Below, piece by piece: positions 8,802-16,846 of a stretch of DNA of 64,000 nucleotides (positions are counted from its first letter, which is position 1; each line of letters starts with the position of its first letter). Below the pieces are notes generated by a model, which saw only the letters and a program-made list of their open reading frames with translations, searched no databases and was not told the DNA's origin. The stretch covers positions 124,001 through 188,000 of the forward strand of contig NZ_JACWMY010000005.1 in assembly GCF_014773265.1 (NCBI RefSeq), written 5' to 3'. The stretch comes from Mucilaginibacter pankratovii. Its GTDB lineage: Bacteria; Bacteroidota; Bacteroidia; Sphingobacteriales; Sphingobacteriaceae. The translations under genes and the position numbers were made by a program.

Positions 8802-9995
8802 ATGCCTACTCCGCCTTACACTAAAGCCCACCTCGTTAACAGCCACAAGCCGGTAACAGAGCGCTGGTATATCGTTTTTTGGGTATGGAACGCGTTAACC
8901 GGAAAGAAGATCCGTAAGCGGGATTACAAGATCAATAACCACAAAACCAAGGCTACGCGCCTGGCCTTCGCTACAAAGCGGATAGCGGCTATAAACGCAC
9001 TTTTGGAAGGCGGCTACCACTACAACCCTAAGAAGAAAAAAAACGAGCAGGTGGCGCTATACACCGACAAAAGCAAGCAATACACCATCCGGGAAGCTTT
9101 CAAGTTTATTTTGCCGGTGATCAAAAATAGTAAGCGCGGCGCTACCCATAACAGCTACAATTCTATAGCAAATCTTTTCCAGCAATTTTGTGAGGATGCC
9201 GGCTGGATAGACTGGAAGATCGACACGCTCGAAAAAACCGATATCATATCCTTTTTGGATTATGTACAGGCACCGCGCATTGATGCCGACAATAAAATCA
9301 CGCCGGGCGTTAGCAATACTACCCGGAATAAATATAAAGATTACTTGGCCGCAATTTTTACGTTGCTGATCGAGCGCGGGAAAATGAAAACTAACGTAGC
9401 TCATGGTATAAAGAAAGTACGCCAGGATGAGGGCGGCAACACGGCTTACCTGCCAGAACAAATTGAGGTGCTTAAAGAAGCCATCACCGCGAAAAATAAC
9501 CGGCTGTGGCTGTTTATCACCTTTATGCTATATGGGTTTATCCGGCCCGCCGAAATTGGCCGGCTACGTGTTAAAATGATCGATGTAACCGGGGGCATGA
9601 TTCGCTTACCGGGCAGCATCACTAAAAACGGTTACGACCGGAACGTAAGGGTATCCAAACATTTTAAAGAATACATCGCCCAGCTCGAATTATCAAAATA
9701 CAAATCCGAACATTATGTTTTCGGGCTTAATCTGGTCACCGGGCCAAAGCCGATACAAAAGAACCAGGCTAATTTTCTTCACCGACAGATTGCCCGGCCG
9801 CTCGGCTTTGGTGATGAGTACACGCTATACAGTTGGAAACATACCGGGGTAGTATTGCATTACCGTAAAGGGATAGATATTAAAACACTGCAGGCGCAAA
9901 TAGGTCACCGGTCGATACAGGAAACCGATACCTATTTAAAATCGCTTGGTTTATATGAGAATACCGAAATAGAAGATAAAAGCCCGGCTATATAA
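8802..9995 (+). CDS. int: Tyrosine recombinase/phage integrase
   Basis: The start is placed at ATG 8802 (MPTPPYTKAHLV); the frame is open further left but that part overlaps the tRNA and terminator. The protein is 397 residues: an N-terminal arm-binding domain, a SAM-like core-binding domain (FKFILPVIKNSK), and a catalytic domain with MLYGFIRPAEIGRLR (first catalytic Arg), LYSWKHTGVVLHY (H-x-x region), IGHRSIQETDTYLKSL (HxxR-like box and the Tyr nucleophile). It directs site-specific recombination at tRNA-Leu. Its 3' end overlaps the convergent gene at 9988 by 8 bases. Confidence 0.93.
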   Translation: MPTPPYTKAHLVNSHKPVTERWYIVFWVWNALTGKKIRKRDYKINNHKTKATRLAFATKRIAAINALLEGGYHYNPKKKKNEQVALYTDKSKQYTIREAFKFILPVIKNSKRGATHNSYNSIANLFQQFCEDAGWIDWKIDTLEKTDIISFLDYVQAPRIDADNKITPGVSNTTRNKYKDYLAAIFTLLIERGKMKTNVAHGIKKVRQDEGGNTAYLPEQIEVLKEAITAKNNRLWLFITFMLYGFIRPAEIGRLRVKMIDVTGGMIRLPGSITKNGYDRNVRVSKHFKEYIAQLELSKYKSEHYVFGLNLVTGPKPIQKNQANFLHRQIARPLGFGDEYTLYSWKHTGVVLHYRKGIDIKTLQAQIGHRSIQETDTYLKSLGLYENTEIEDKSPAI

Positions 9996-10251
9996 ACCAC
10001 CGGTAATTTTTCTCAAATTCATTGGAAGGAACCCGATTTTCTCTTGAGGGCTTACCGTTGGTATAATGTGTTACAATGTAAACCTTTCCGCTTTTCAGCA
10101 CTTTTGTCCGTATTAAACCAACGGTTTTTAAATACACCGCGTCGGGAGAGTTTTTGCCCGCTAAAGCATCTACATGTTTTCCGAACTTTTTCAAACTTGA
10201 GGCAAAAACTGACCCGTTCGCAGCTTTTTCACTTTTTTTAGTAGTAGCCAT
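9988..10251 (-). CDS. Hypothetical basic 87-aa phage protein
   Basis: A small basic protein with a Lys/Ala-rich N-terminus and a C-terminal half ending YRWFI. No family is recognised. It is the last gene of the structural operon, two bases after the 10254 gene, and its tail overlaps the integrase end. The packing supports it as a real gene; a minor structural or DNA-associated role is only a guess from position. Confidence 0.6.
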   Translation of the reverse strand: MATTKKSEKAANGSVFASSLKKFGKHVDALAGKNSPDAVYLKTVGLIRTKVLKSGKVYIVTHYTNGKPSRENRVPSNEFEKNYRWFI

Positions 10252-10253
10252 AG

Positions 10254-10544
10254 TTAATTTTGTTTTTGCTCGTTGCTTACGCTTACCTGGGCGGGCTTTA
10301 GTTCGTTTCTCATTTCAATGATGCTCACGCGCTTATCCAGGTTGTTATACAAAGCGCTATTGTTCTCCAGCTTGGATGTTAGCGTATTAACAGCATTGGT
10401 TAACCCGGTGATCATCATAGTCAAATTATCTACCTTGTAGCTGGATGATAAAAAACTCATGTACCAACCACCCAAAAAAGTCAATGCCGAAAAAATATAC
10501 GGCAATACCTGCAGGAACTTATTTTGTGCTCGGGGCGCTACCAT
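10254..10544 (-). CDS. Small membrane protein with coiled coil (holin/spanin-like position)
   Basis: A 96-residue protein with one hydrophobic segment (residues 11-30, VLPYIFSALTFLGGWYMSFL) followed by a heptad-patterned region (NAVNTLTSKLENNSALYNNLDKRVSIIE). One helix plus a coiled coil is seen in spanins, holin accessory proteins and virion membrane proteins. It overlaps the end of the upstream gene by 26 bases. The role is unproven. Confidence 0.6.
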   Translation of the reverse strand: MVAPRAQNKFLQVLPYIFSALTFLGGWYMSFLSSSYKVDNLTMMITGLTNAVNTLTSKLENNSALYNNLDKRVSIIEMRNELKPAQVSVSNEQKQN

Positions 10545-10788
10545 CGGTTACGGGGGTTGGTTCATCATCCTTTGTTAATTGCGCCACGGTTACCACGGTA
10601 CCGGCTGCTAAACCGGCGTAACCGGCAACGGTAACCACAACTGCAGGAAGCGCCGCACCTGCCGTTATAATGCTTGCCGAAACCGCTCCGATTACCAAGG
10701 CGAGCTTTTGAACCTTTTTCCAAAAAGAGGGGGTGGGGGATGTAAGCCTGTCTACTACATTGCTTACGGATAATGTGTCTTTTTTCAT
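10519..10788 (-). CDS. Two-helix small membrane protein, holin candidate
   Basis: An 89-residue protein with two adjacent hydrophobic segments (about residues 26-45 and 47-66, Ala/Val/Gly-rich) and a polar acidic tail. Two helices, small size and location just after spike genes and near lysin genes fit a phage holin. No holin family can be named. Its 3' end overlaps the next gene, indicating translational coupling. Confidence 0.58.
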   Translation of the reverse strand: MKKDTLSVSNVVDRLTSPTPSFWKKVQKLALVIGAVSASIITAGAALPAVVVTVAGYAGLAAGTVVTVAQLTKDDEPTPVTDGSAPSTK

Positions 10789-10814
10789 ATATAGTTTAAA
10801 TTAATTAGGCGGTA

Positions 10815-12284
10815 TTAGGCGATGGCTGTCCAGGCGATTGTGCAACCGATAGTCAACGGCGTATCTGTATAGTTATCAATGACAATATATTCGTTGCTAT
10901 AATGTATTGTCGCGCTTTTAATTTTAGCGGCCCTTGCAGCCTCATTGCTTGCAGTCACACTAAAACTTTTGATCACAGTTCCAGCCGGGAAACCGATAGG
11001 AATAGAATAGCTGAATTGATCTGCTGCTACTGTGTATATCCCACCGGTGATCATCGATTTATCGACCAACTGAGTCCATGCAAACCAGCCATCGCCGCCC
11101 TCTTGGCCTGAACGGTACCAGGTAACGTTGCCATAAGAGCCATAACCATGCATCAGCTGATAAATAAGCCCGTTGGGCGCTTTAAAAGTGATCACCTGGC
11201 CCTGTACGGGGAATTGATCTTCACCACCAACTGAACCCGATACCATAAATTGGGTGACACCGGTGCGGTAATCCTCGGGTGCATCGGTACTGGCATATGG
11301 GTTTGCGCTCGCTATAGTATTAACAGCTGCAGGGCGAAAGATCTCGGGGAAAATAACATCAAAATAACGGCTGGCCTGCCACGCATAAAAAACCGATTGC
11401 GGGTGTACAGAATCGTTCATATAATCTGTGGCGTGCCGCGCATCCTGCCACATGGCATAGGTATCAAAAAATATACATTGATATTGCCGGGCCAAAGCTT
11501 TTAGCCCCCGGCGGTATTCTTCGATCCATATTTCGCCGCTCGGGTGGCTGGCGGTACTTTCCCGGTGTGTGTTGGGCGTACAAAGGATGATAGCCAGTTT
11601 ATCGGCGGTAAAATCAGAATCGGCCCTGATAGATGCGAGCGCTGTATCTACTATATCAATCGAATCTTTCGGCGTTAACCCTGAATTGGCATCATTAATA
11701 CCATAACGCAAAAGTAACAGATCGGGGTTTTGCGCCAGCTGGCCCGCCAAATACGTATCGGCCCAATCTTCATTGGTAGCACCCGGTTCGCCGGCACCTA
11801 ACAGGGTTACGCCCGAAATATTGTGTTTTGCAATAAGCGAGGTTAAAAGGCTGGTTACATCGTAGCCCGCTTCCCCGCCATTGTAGGCCGAGGTGCTATC
11901 ACCTGCAACTATGATTTTTACATCGGTACCCGCTATCAGTTTTTTATGAAATGATGACAAATATTCCAGGCCGAAAACATACTGGTACCTGTCAGCATCA
12001 GTATTTAGCTGTACCGGCTGGCCGCCAACATCCCCGGTTTTGATGATACGCACATCGCCATTTATCGGCGTTCCGTATTTATTGGTGGGTTCGGCTGATA
12101 CATGAAAATCGCCACTATCTTCAATAACGCGTTCGGCCAACAAAGCGGTATTTATTGGCGTAAGGTCATCGGTTACCCCATCGCCGGCCGCCTCGTAGTC
12201 TACCTTAAAAGATGGTATTAGCCCGGATGGCTGAGGAATGAAGCCACTATCAACTAAATCTGAAATTTTTGCAAATCTGCTCAT
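10815..12284 (-). CDS. Spike/receptor-binding protein with SGNH (GDSL) esterase domain
   Basis: A 489-residue protein. Residues 28-55 show the opening DGVTDDLTPIN typical of phage tailspike head-binding regions. Residues 120-310 form an SGNH hydrolase: GDS (Ser130 nucleophile), the Gly block near 163-169, GIND (Asn197) and DSVHP (Asp291, His294). The C-terminal 170 residues are beta-rich and resemble fibre modules. It probably deacetylates host surface glycan during adsorption. It forms a spike module with the next two genes upstream. Confidence 0.82.
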   Translation of the reverse strand: MSRFAKISDLVDSGFIPQPSGLIPSFKVDYEAAGDGVTDDLTPINTALLAERVIEDSGDFHVSAEPTNKYGTPINGDVRIIKTGDVGGQPVQLNTDADRYQYVFGLEYLSSFHKKLIAGTDVKIIVAGDSTSAYNGGEAGYDVTSLLTSLIAKHNISGVTLLGAGEPGATNEDWADTYLAGQLAQNPDLLLLRYGINDANSGLTPKDSIDIVDTALASIRADSDFTADKLAIILCTPNTHRESTASHPSGEIWIEEYRRGLKALARQYQCIFFDTYAMWQDARHATDYMNDSVHPQSVFYAWQASRYFDVIFPEIFRPAAVNTIASANPYASTDAPEDYRTGVTQFMVSGSVGGEDQFPVQGQVITFKAPNGLIYQLMHGYGSYGNVTWYRSGQEGGDGWFAWTQLVDKSMITGGIYTVAADQFSYSIPIGFPAGTVIKSFSVTASNEAARAAKIKSATIHYSNEYIVIDNYTDTPLTIGCTIAWTAIA

Positions 12285-12285
12285 G

Positions 12286-13473
12286 TTATTCTATTTCTGT
12301 CCCTTCCGGGTAAATGATCACTGTAAAGCCTTCCTCCAAATCGGTTAGAGTGATATCGCCATCGCTGTCGATAATATCCCCGTTAACCAATAGCCTAACC
12401 GGTACCGGCGTGTAGCCATACACCGAATGCGTAATTATTTGCAGGCTGATATCGCCGAATGATCCGGGGATTTCCTTAACAACGTTCGGCACCAGGTAAT
12501 CTATCAGGTCGGCGGTACCATCGGTAAGCTCGTAATAGCCCTTAATGGTGGCCTGTACGCTTATGGTTGAAACCGTTGGGCCGCCGCCGCCATCTATCAC
12601 ACAAGCGGCGTTATCGCCTTCATTGGCAAACGCCTGGCCCTCGGTATCAAACGCGGTATCGTTGGCGGCTTCCATATCGGCCGTTGCCTGGTCTACCGTG
12701 CTGGTATAGGTTTTTGTGAATAATACGCTTGTGCCATGGTAACCTTCGCCGCAAGTATTCCGGGTAAAGTTGTTACTGCGGGTGGCGGTGTACTCGGTTG
12801 GGGTTTCGGTTGTAATGTCCGGGTTATAAAAAGTATCGATGTAAAAGGGCTGCGTAGTTTCGCCGGCCGGTAAATTCAAACCATCCTTACTGAGCAGCTT
12901 TACATCGCCGTTTGTCTCGATCACCAAAAACAATTCGATGTTATTAGCGATAAGATATTTTTTGAGCTGCGCTTTTGGCCTGCTGTTAGCCGGCAGGGTG
13001 CCCAGGGTAATGGTAGTGCCCTCAAATTCGGCATCTAAAGAAAATTGCCCCTGCAGGTACGTAACCGCGCGGGTAGGGAAGGCCACCAAGTCGGTTTTAA
13101 AACAAAGCTCCAGCTGATCGACAATATCTTCGTTATAACTGCCGATAGGTGCCCATGCACCAAAGTTTCCTGATATCAGCTGTATGGTGCCGCTTTCGCC
13201 GCCGCTACCCGGTAAGGTGCTGCCGCCTGTAGCGCTGCCGCTTTGTACCCAGGTAACCAGGTCGTTTGCCAGTTTGTAGGTATTACCATTGGCGGTAACG
13301 TAGCAGGTCATCCCGGCTTCGCGTAGCCAATTGCCAATGTTATCGCGCTCATCCAGCGTAGCACGGGTATGGTGCCCGCCCTTTATTTCGGACTGGAAGG
13401 CCGCCGCGTATTCATCGTTGCTATCGTTGGGCCTTACCGGCGCACCTATTAAAGTTCCTTTATTTACGCCCAT
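12286..13473 (-). CDS. Structural/spike protein with a DUF5977-like module
   Basis: A 395-residue acidic protein. Residues about 235-300 contain a Cys-containing repeat of the DUF5977 type found in Bacteroidota surface and phage proteins (NNFTRNTCGEGYHGTSV, then a run with GQAFANEGDNAAC). The N-terminus (residues 1-75) looks like a virion-attachment region. It lies one base upstream of the SGNH spike gene and 2 bases after the 13476 gene. Assigned as spike or vertex protein by context. Confidence 0.65.
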   Translation of the reverse strand: MGVNKGTLIGAPVRPNDSNDEYAAAFQSEIKGGHHTRATLDERDNIGNWLREAGMTCYVTANGNTYKLANDLVTWVQSGSATGGSTLPGSGGESGTIQLISGNFGAWAPIGSYNEDIVDQLELCFKTDLVAFPTRAVTYLQGQFSLDAEFEGTTITLGTLPANSRPKAQLKKYLIANNIELFLVIETNGDVKLLSKDGLNLPAGETTQPFYIDTFYNPDITTETPTEYTATRSNNFTRNTCGEGYHGTSVLFTKTYTSTVDQATADMEAANDTAFDTEGQAFANEGDNAACVIDGGGGPTVSTISVQATIKGYYELTDGTADLIDYLVPNVVKEIPGSFGDISLQIITHSVYGYTPVPVRLLVNGDIIDSDGDITLTDLEEGFTVIIYPEGTEIE

Positions 13474-13475
13474 GG

Positions 13476-14246
13476 TTAGTTGATAATTAAGCTTGCGAGC
13501 GGTGAGCTATAAAAATTGTCCGAGATCCACACATCCATTACGATGGTAGCGCCCTCGGCATTTACAAAATTGCTGGCTGACCGGATTTTGGTAAAAGCGG
13601 TATTTGCCAGGCCATTGATAACGAAGCTGGGCGTACCAAAACTGGAAGGGAATGCAAATAATAAATATTCGCCATCGCCGCCAATGTTGGTGTAGCTTTT
13701 TAGTCGGTCGCTTCGCAGCTCGGAGCCGCTTAGCGCCAAAATATCGGCATCGGTTATGCCTGCGGTTTTGGAGGTATTGCCCCAAAACATACGCGGCAAG
13801 TAAGTTACCGTCGCGCTTTCGGTATCGCTCAATGTACCATCGGTAACGGTCATGCTTTTGCTATAGGTGCCGGTAGTGCCCGTCAGATCGCCGCTTTGTG
13901 TACCGCCCTGGCTTGCGCCGGTTGGGGCGATAACGTTGCCATCAACGGTAATGCCGGTAATATTGTTGGTTTGCTTTGTGGCCGCCCAGGTAAGCACGTA
14001 GGCAGGGTCGGCACCAATTTCCCGGATAGGGTTATTGAACGACAAAGCCGCGATAGGTGCTATGGCGGGGTAAAAAACATTCTCCAGCATTTCGATAACG
14101 GTAGTTGCGCCGGGGTTTACGCCAACTAAACCGGGGGTTTGCCGGCTGATAGGGCGCGATCCGTTAAAGGCTGCATCGCCGCCACTACCATCGCCGGCAT
14201 TGCCCAGCTTAAGGCCTTCGTAAAGTTTTGATCTGACTGTGCCCAT
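13476..14246 (-). CDS. Predicted structural protein with Ig-like region
   Basis: A 256-residue Gly/Ser/Thr-rich protein. Residues 75-150 are strand-rich with a pattern like a bacterial Ig-like or cadherin-like domain (NITGITVDGN, SKSMTVTDGTLSDTE). No catalytic motif is seen. Its ATG overlaps the stop of the 14246 gene. The position between a small structural gene and the spikes makes it a probable vertex or spike component. Confidence 0.6.
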   Translation of the reverse strand: MGTVRSKLYEGLKLGNAGDGSGGDAAFNGSRPISRQTPGLVGVNPGATTVIEMLENVFYPAIAPIAALSFNNPIREIGADPAYVLTWAATKQTNNITGITVDGNVIAPTGASQGGTQSGDLTGTTGTYSKSMTVTDGTLSDTESATVTYLPRMFWGNTSKTAGITDADILALSGSELRSDRLKSYTNIGGDGEYLLFAFPSSFGTPSFVINGLANTAFTKIRSASNFVNAEGATIVMDVWISDNFYSSPLASLIIN

Positions 14247-14662
14247 TACGCTTGACTAAAATATTGTACGTTAATTTTGTGGGTAAGCCCATCGGTAGTA
14301 ATGATCCTGGTATTGTTCAGGTCTTCCATGCCCACAATTTCGATAACCGAGCCATGGTACATAGGCATACCGGTTACAGTGCCGGGCCATGTGCCATCGC
14401 TCCAAAATCGGCCTAATGCGGTAGACTTATCGGCACCTGGCGCGGCCTCCAGTACCAAAATTGCCGATTGTGCGCCTTGTGTAATGGTTGGCAGTGTAAT
14501 GTTATCTGCCGGATCGAGCCGGCACGTACCGTTGCCTATGGCGCGTTTACGCACTATTGACAAAACACCCTGCGGGGTAGTGGCTGGCGCGGTTGGCGGT
14601 ACCGGAAACTCCGGACCCGGGGTACCAACGGCTATTTCGCTATCATCTGTAGGTAATGGCAT
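14246..14662 (-). CDS. Hypothetical 138-aa structural protein
   Basis: Pro-rich N-terminal tail (residues 1-30) and a compact beta-rich domain (residues 35-138). No family is recognised. It starts immediately after the lysin stop and overlaps the next gene by one base. It may be a penton or spike-base protein of jelly-roll type; this is inference from size and position only. Confidence 0.58.
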   Translation of the reverse strand: MPLPTDDSEIAVGTPGPEFPVPPTAPATTPQGVLSIVRKRAIGNGTCRLDPADNITLPTITQGAQSAILVLEAAPGADKSTALGRFWSDGTWPGTVTGMPMYHGSVIEIVGMEDLNNTRIITTDGLTHKINVQYFSQA

Positions 14663-14663
14663 A

Positions 14664-15206
14664 TTATCCGAATATATTTTGTAAAGTGAGTGTTACGGCC
14701 GGCTGCTCTGAATAAGCCAGGCCGTTTGTGTTTTTGCGGCGCTCCAGGCTTATCATTTCCCGGTCGTACTTTTGCAGATCGAGGCCTTTAATAATTTTAG
14801 AAAGCTTCAGCGCGTATTCATTGCGATCAGGCCCGGTATTATAGCCGGCCTTTTGAATTGCCAAAGCTTGCTCGAAAGGGGTGCGGGCTTTAAACACGCC
14901 TTTTAGCCGGTATAAGGGTTTTTTTAGAATATTGATGTGACCGGTTATGCAATCCTCTACGCTGTTGTAGATGCGCCAAAACCTACCGCCCTTAACCGTT
15001 TGGCCCGCCTTGCCCATATCCTTCCATTCTTTAGAGGCCATGTGCCCGAAAAAGTTTGTAAAGAGCTTAGCTTGCTTTGACTGGCCGGATCCGCTTTCCT
15101 GGATGGCCTGGGCTATTACCAACGAAGGAAACACCCCGGTATTTAAACAGGATGTTATTACACCAGGTGCAATTTCTTCGGCGAATGTTTTGGCTAAGGC
15201 TGACAT
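14664..15206 (-). CDS. Glucosaminidase-type lysin (first of two)
   Basis: The start is set at ATG 15206 (MSALAKTFAEEI); the longer frame would add 16 residues that overlap a tail frame of the upstream lysin. The 180-residue protein has the FlgJ-like glucosaminidase fold: VIAQAIQESGSGQS (catalytic Glu), FTNFFGHM, FWRIYNSVEDCITGHINIL and AIQKAGYNTGPDRNEYALKL. It cleaves peptidoglycan glycan strands, for entry or release. A second, divergent copy lies directly upstream. The C-terminal 25 residues are an unrelated tail. Confidence 0.85.
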   Translation of the reverse strand: MSALAKTFAEEIAPGVITSCLNTGVFPSLVIAQAIQESGSGQSKQAKLFTNFFGHMASKEWKDMGKAGQTVKGGRFWRIYNSVEDCITGHINILKKPLYRLKGVFKARTPFEQALAIQKAGYNTGPDRNEYALKLSKIIKGLDLQKYDREMISLERRKNTNGLAYSEQPAVTLTLQNIFG

Positions 15207-15207
15207 C

Positions 15208-15273
15208 TTAATCTTTAAGTATATAGTAGGCGGCAATGGCGGCCACAATGGCAAGCGCTATTACAACTAAACT
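15208..15273 (-). other. Frameshift-accessible transmembrane tail of the lysin
   Basis: In the -1 frame relative to the lysin, codons from 15273 read SLVVIALAIVAAIAAYYILK D then TAA (15208-15210), a perfect single membrane helix with a basic/acidic end. There is no ATG in this frame, but its stop lies one base before the next gene's ATG, the same spacing as true genes in this operon. Slippage on the A9 run would fuse it to the lysin; an independent gene with a rare start is the alternative. Confidence 0.55.
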
Positions 15274-15767
15274 TTTTTTTTATCTACTGCAGGAAGCACC
15301 ATACCATCGTACTGTTTAAGGTTGTAGGTATTAATGATGCTGATTATTTTTTGAGAATACAGCGGATCGGTAGCGTAACCGGCTGCCTGCAACGCTTTGG
15401 CCTGGGCTTCCGGGGTTGGCGCTGCAAATACACCGGCTTTGGCGTAACGCGGTTTTTTCTTTAAAAAGTTGATGCGATCTGCAAAGCCATCCAGTAAAGA
15501 ACTATATGCCCGGAAAGATGCTACCACCTTTTTCGCAACGCCTTTGATGTATTCCGTTGTTGGCATAGCTGCTATACCACCCATCCAGCCGGTAGAGGCT
15601 TTAATGCCGAAATGGTTATTGTACTTCTTAGCCAATACGCTGGCTCCGTTGCCACTTTCCAGCGCGGCCTGGGCAATCATCACCGAAGCGAAAAGATTGG
15701 TACCAGCGGCAGCCCTGGCGGCTTCGGTGGCAATTTGTTTGATGTAGTTTAACCGTTGCGCATCCAT
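15267..15767 (-). CDS. Glucosaminidase-type lysin with slippery 3' end (second of two)
   Basis: A 166-residue FlgJ-like glucosaminidase: MIAQAALESGNGAS (catalytic Glu), YNNHFGIKAS, FRAYSSLLDGFADRINFL and ALQAAGYATDPLYSQKII. It is nearly the entire domain with no signal peptide. The gene ends in nine A residues (15273-15281) before GTT TAG. A -1 slip there would bypass the stop and append about 21 residues of membrane helix encoded at 15208-15273. It starts one base after the 31-aa membrane protein gene. Confidence 0.87.
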   Translation of the reverse strand: MDAQRLNYIKQIATEAARAAAGTNLFASVMIAQAALESGNGASVLAKKYNNHFGIKASTGWMGGIAAMPTTEYIKGVAKKVVASFRAYSSLLDGFADRINFLKKKPRYAKAGVFAAPTPEAQAKALQAAGYATDPLYSQKIISIINTYNLKQYDGMVLPAVDKKKV

Positions 15768-15768
15768 C

Positions 15769-15864
15769 TTAGTGTTTTTTATAGTAGATATCCCAGATCA
15801 GGAAAACCACAACAAATATTAATACTGCGGGGGCGGCCAGTTTGTCTAATTGCTCGTTACTCAT
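15769..15864 (-). CDS. 31-aa single-helix membrane protein
   Basis: A short ORF from ATG 15864: polar N-terminus MSNEQLDKLAAP, then the helix AVLIFVVVFLIWDIYY and basic tail KKH. Its ATG lies inside the end of the upstream 42-aa gene and its stop is one base before the lysin start. The packing and membrane character match the neighbouring tiny genes, as in internal-membrane phages whose virions carry many such proteins. Confidence 0.7.
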   Translation of the reverse strand: MSNEQLDKLAAPAVLIFVVVFLIWDIYYKKH

Positions 15865-15985
15865 AGCTGTTGGTTTTAAAATTATACTTGACACCCGATA
15901 CTTTCATCAGCACTTCGAAGGCGGCTATTGCCAAAAAGGCTGCTACCACCCAAAGAATTACCTTAAAAAGTTTATTGGCATCCAT
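15857..15985 (-). CDS. 42-aa single-helix membrane protein
   Basis: An ORF from ATG 15985 with a helix at residues 8-24 (VILWVVAAFLAIAAFEV) and a basic polar tail. It begins with a TAATG-type overlap with the upstream 54-aa gene and overlaps the downstream gene by 8 bases. It is probably a virion membrane component; no family recognised. Confidence 0.7.
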   Translation of the reverse strand: MDANKLFKVILWVVAAFLAIAAFEVLMKVSGVKYNFKTNSYE

Positions 15986-16149
15986 TATTTAAAAAGTTTA
16001 TGGTAAATGATCATTACTACCAGGCCTGCCGCAATAAACGCGAAGGTGAGATCTACAACGGTTTTTGTGCTGAGATCAACTTTAACATTTACATCCGGTA
16101 GCTCTGTACTGCCGAATAAGCCGCCGAGTAGTGTTTTTGGTTTGTACAT
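15985..16149 (-). CDS. 54-aa single-helix membrane protein
   Basis: An ORF from ATG 16149: soluble N-terminal 30 residues (MYKPKTLLGGLFGSTELPDV), then a helix LTFAFIAAGLVVMIIY and basic tail HKLFK. It is coupled to the next gene by a one-base overlap and starts 2 bases after the 16152 gene. Probable virion membrane protein. Confidence 0.7.
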   Translation of the reverse strand: MYKPKTLLGGLFGSTELPDVNVKVDLSTKTVVDLTFAFIAAGLVVMIIYHKLFK

Positions 16150-16151
16150 GG

Positions 16152-16721
16152 CTACGCAATGTTTAAGGAATACACCCGGTTAAAGAAATCTACTTTTTGA
16201 TGTGTATCAAGCTTCGCCTTATACAGATTTGTTGAATACAGGTCTTTTGTGGCCCGTAATTCCTTCCAAGCTTTATAGGCCTGCCGGAAATCATTATCAG
16301 GTAGCGCGTTGATGGTAGTTAAAGTAGTATTGATAAACGCGGTAGTACCCAGGTTACTTAAAAATTCGCTTGCTTCCCTATCTGCCCGCTGGAGGTTACC
16401 AGCGTAAACCAAAATCTTATCAGCAAACTTGCTGGCAAAATCGGCATCGCCCGGGGTTTTATACTTCCCTTCGGAGCCGATTATCAATCCGATACCAGCT
16501 GCAATGCCATCGCGGATAGAGTTTTTTACTACGGGCGACAATTGCACCGGGCGGGGTTTAGGTTTAGCTTTGCTTTTTGCTTCGGCAACAGGCGCGGGCT
16601 TTTCTTCCAGCTTACTTTCGATTCCCTGGAATTTCTTCCAACCTAAGTACGCCAACGCGCCGGCCGCTGCCACAAAAAGCAAAGCCACTACACCGCCATT
16701 ACCGTTATCTCCCTGGTACAT
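16152..16721 (-). CDS. Membrane-anchored 189-aa virion protein candidate
   Basis: An N-terminal helix (residues 10-28, GVVALLFVAAAGALAYLGW) is followed by a Lys/Pro/Ala-rich linker (residues 38-60) and a soluble helical domain (residues 62-189). The C-terminal domain shows resemblance in layout to the 144-aa product at 16847 (an N-terminal helix, then about 100 helical residues ending near an aromatic-basic tail). No family recognised. Confidence 0.66.
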   Translation of the reverse strand: MYQGDNGNGGVVALLFVAAAGALAYLGWKKFQGIESKLEEKPAPVAEAKSKAKPKPRPVQLSPVVKNSIRDGIAAGIGLIIGSEGKYKTPGDADFASKFADKILVYAGNLQRADREASEFLSNLGTTAFINTTLTTINALPDNDFRQAYKAWKELRATKDLYSTNLYKAKLDTHQKVDFFNRVYSLNIA

Positions 16722-16725
16722 GCGC

Positions 16726-16818
16726 TTATTTTTTTACGGCTTTATACTTTTTCCAAAGAAAATAGCCGCCAATTGCTACAACGGCTGCAATCAGAATGTA
16801 CTTAGTGTTTTGTGACAT
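16726..16818 (-). CDS. 30-aa single-helix membrane protein
   Basis: An ORF from ATG 16818: MSQNTKYILIAAVVAIGGYF followed by LWKKYKAVKK. One helix with a strongly basic C-terminus. It ends 4 bases before the 16721 gene starts. Probable virion membrane peptide; its small size means coding status relies on packing and helix pattern. Confidence 0.65.
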   Translation of the reverse strand: MSQNTKYILIAAVVAIGGYFLWKKYKAVKK

Positions 16819-16846
16819 GATCTGTGTTTTTATAGTTTATAATTAA

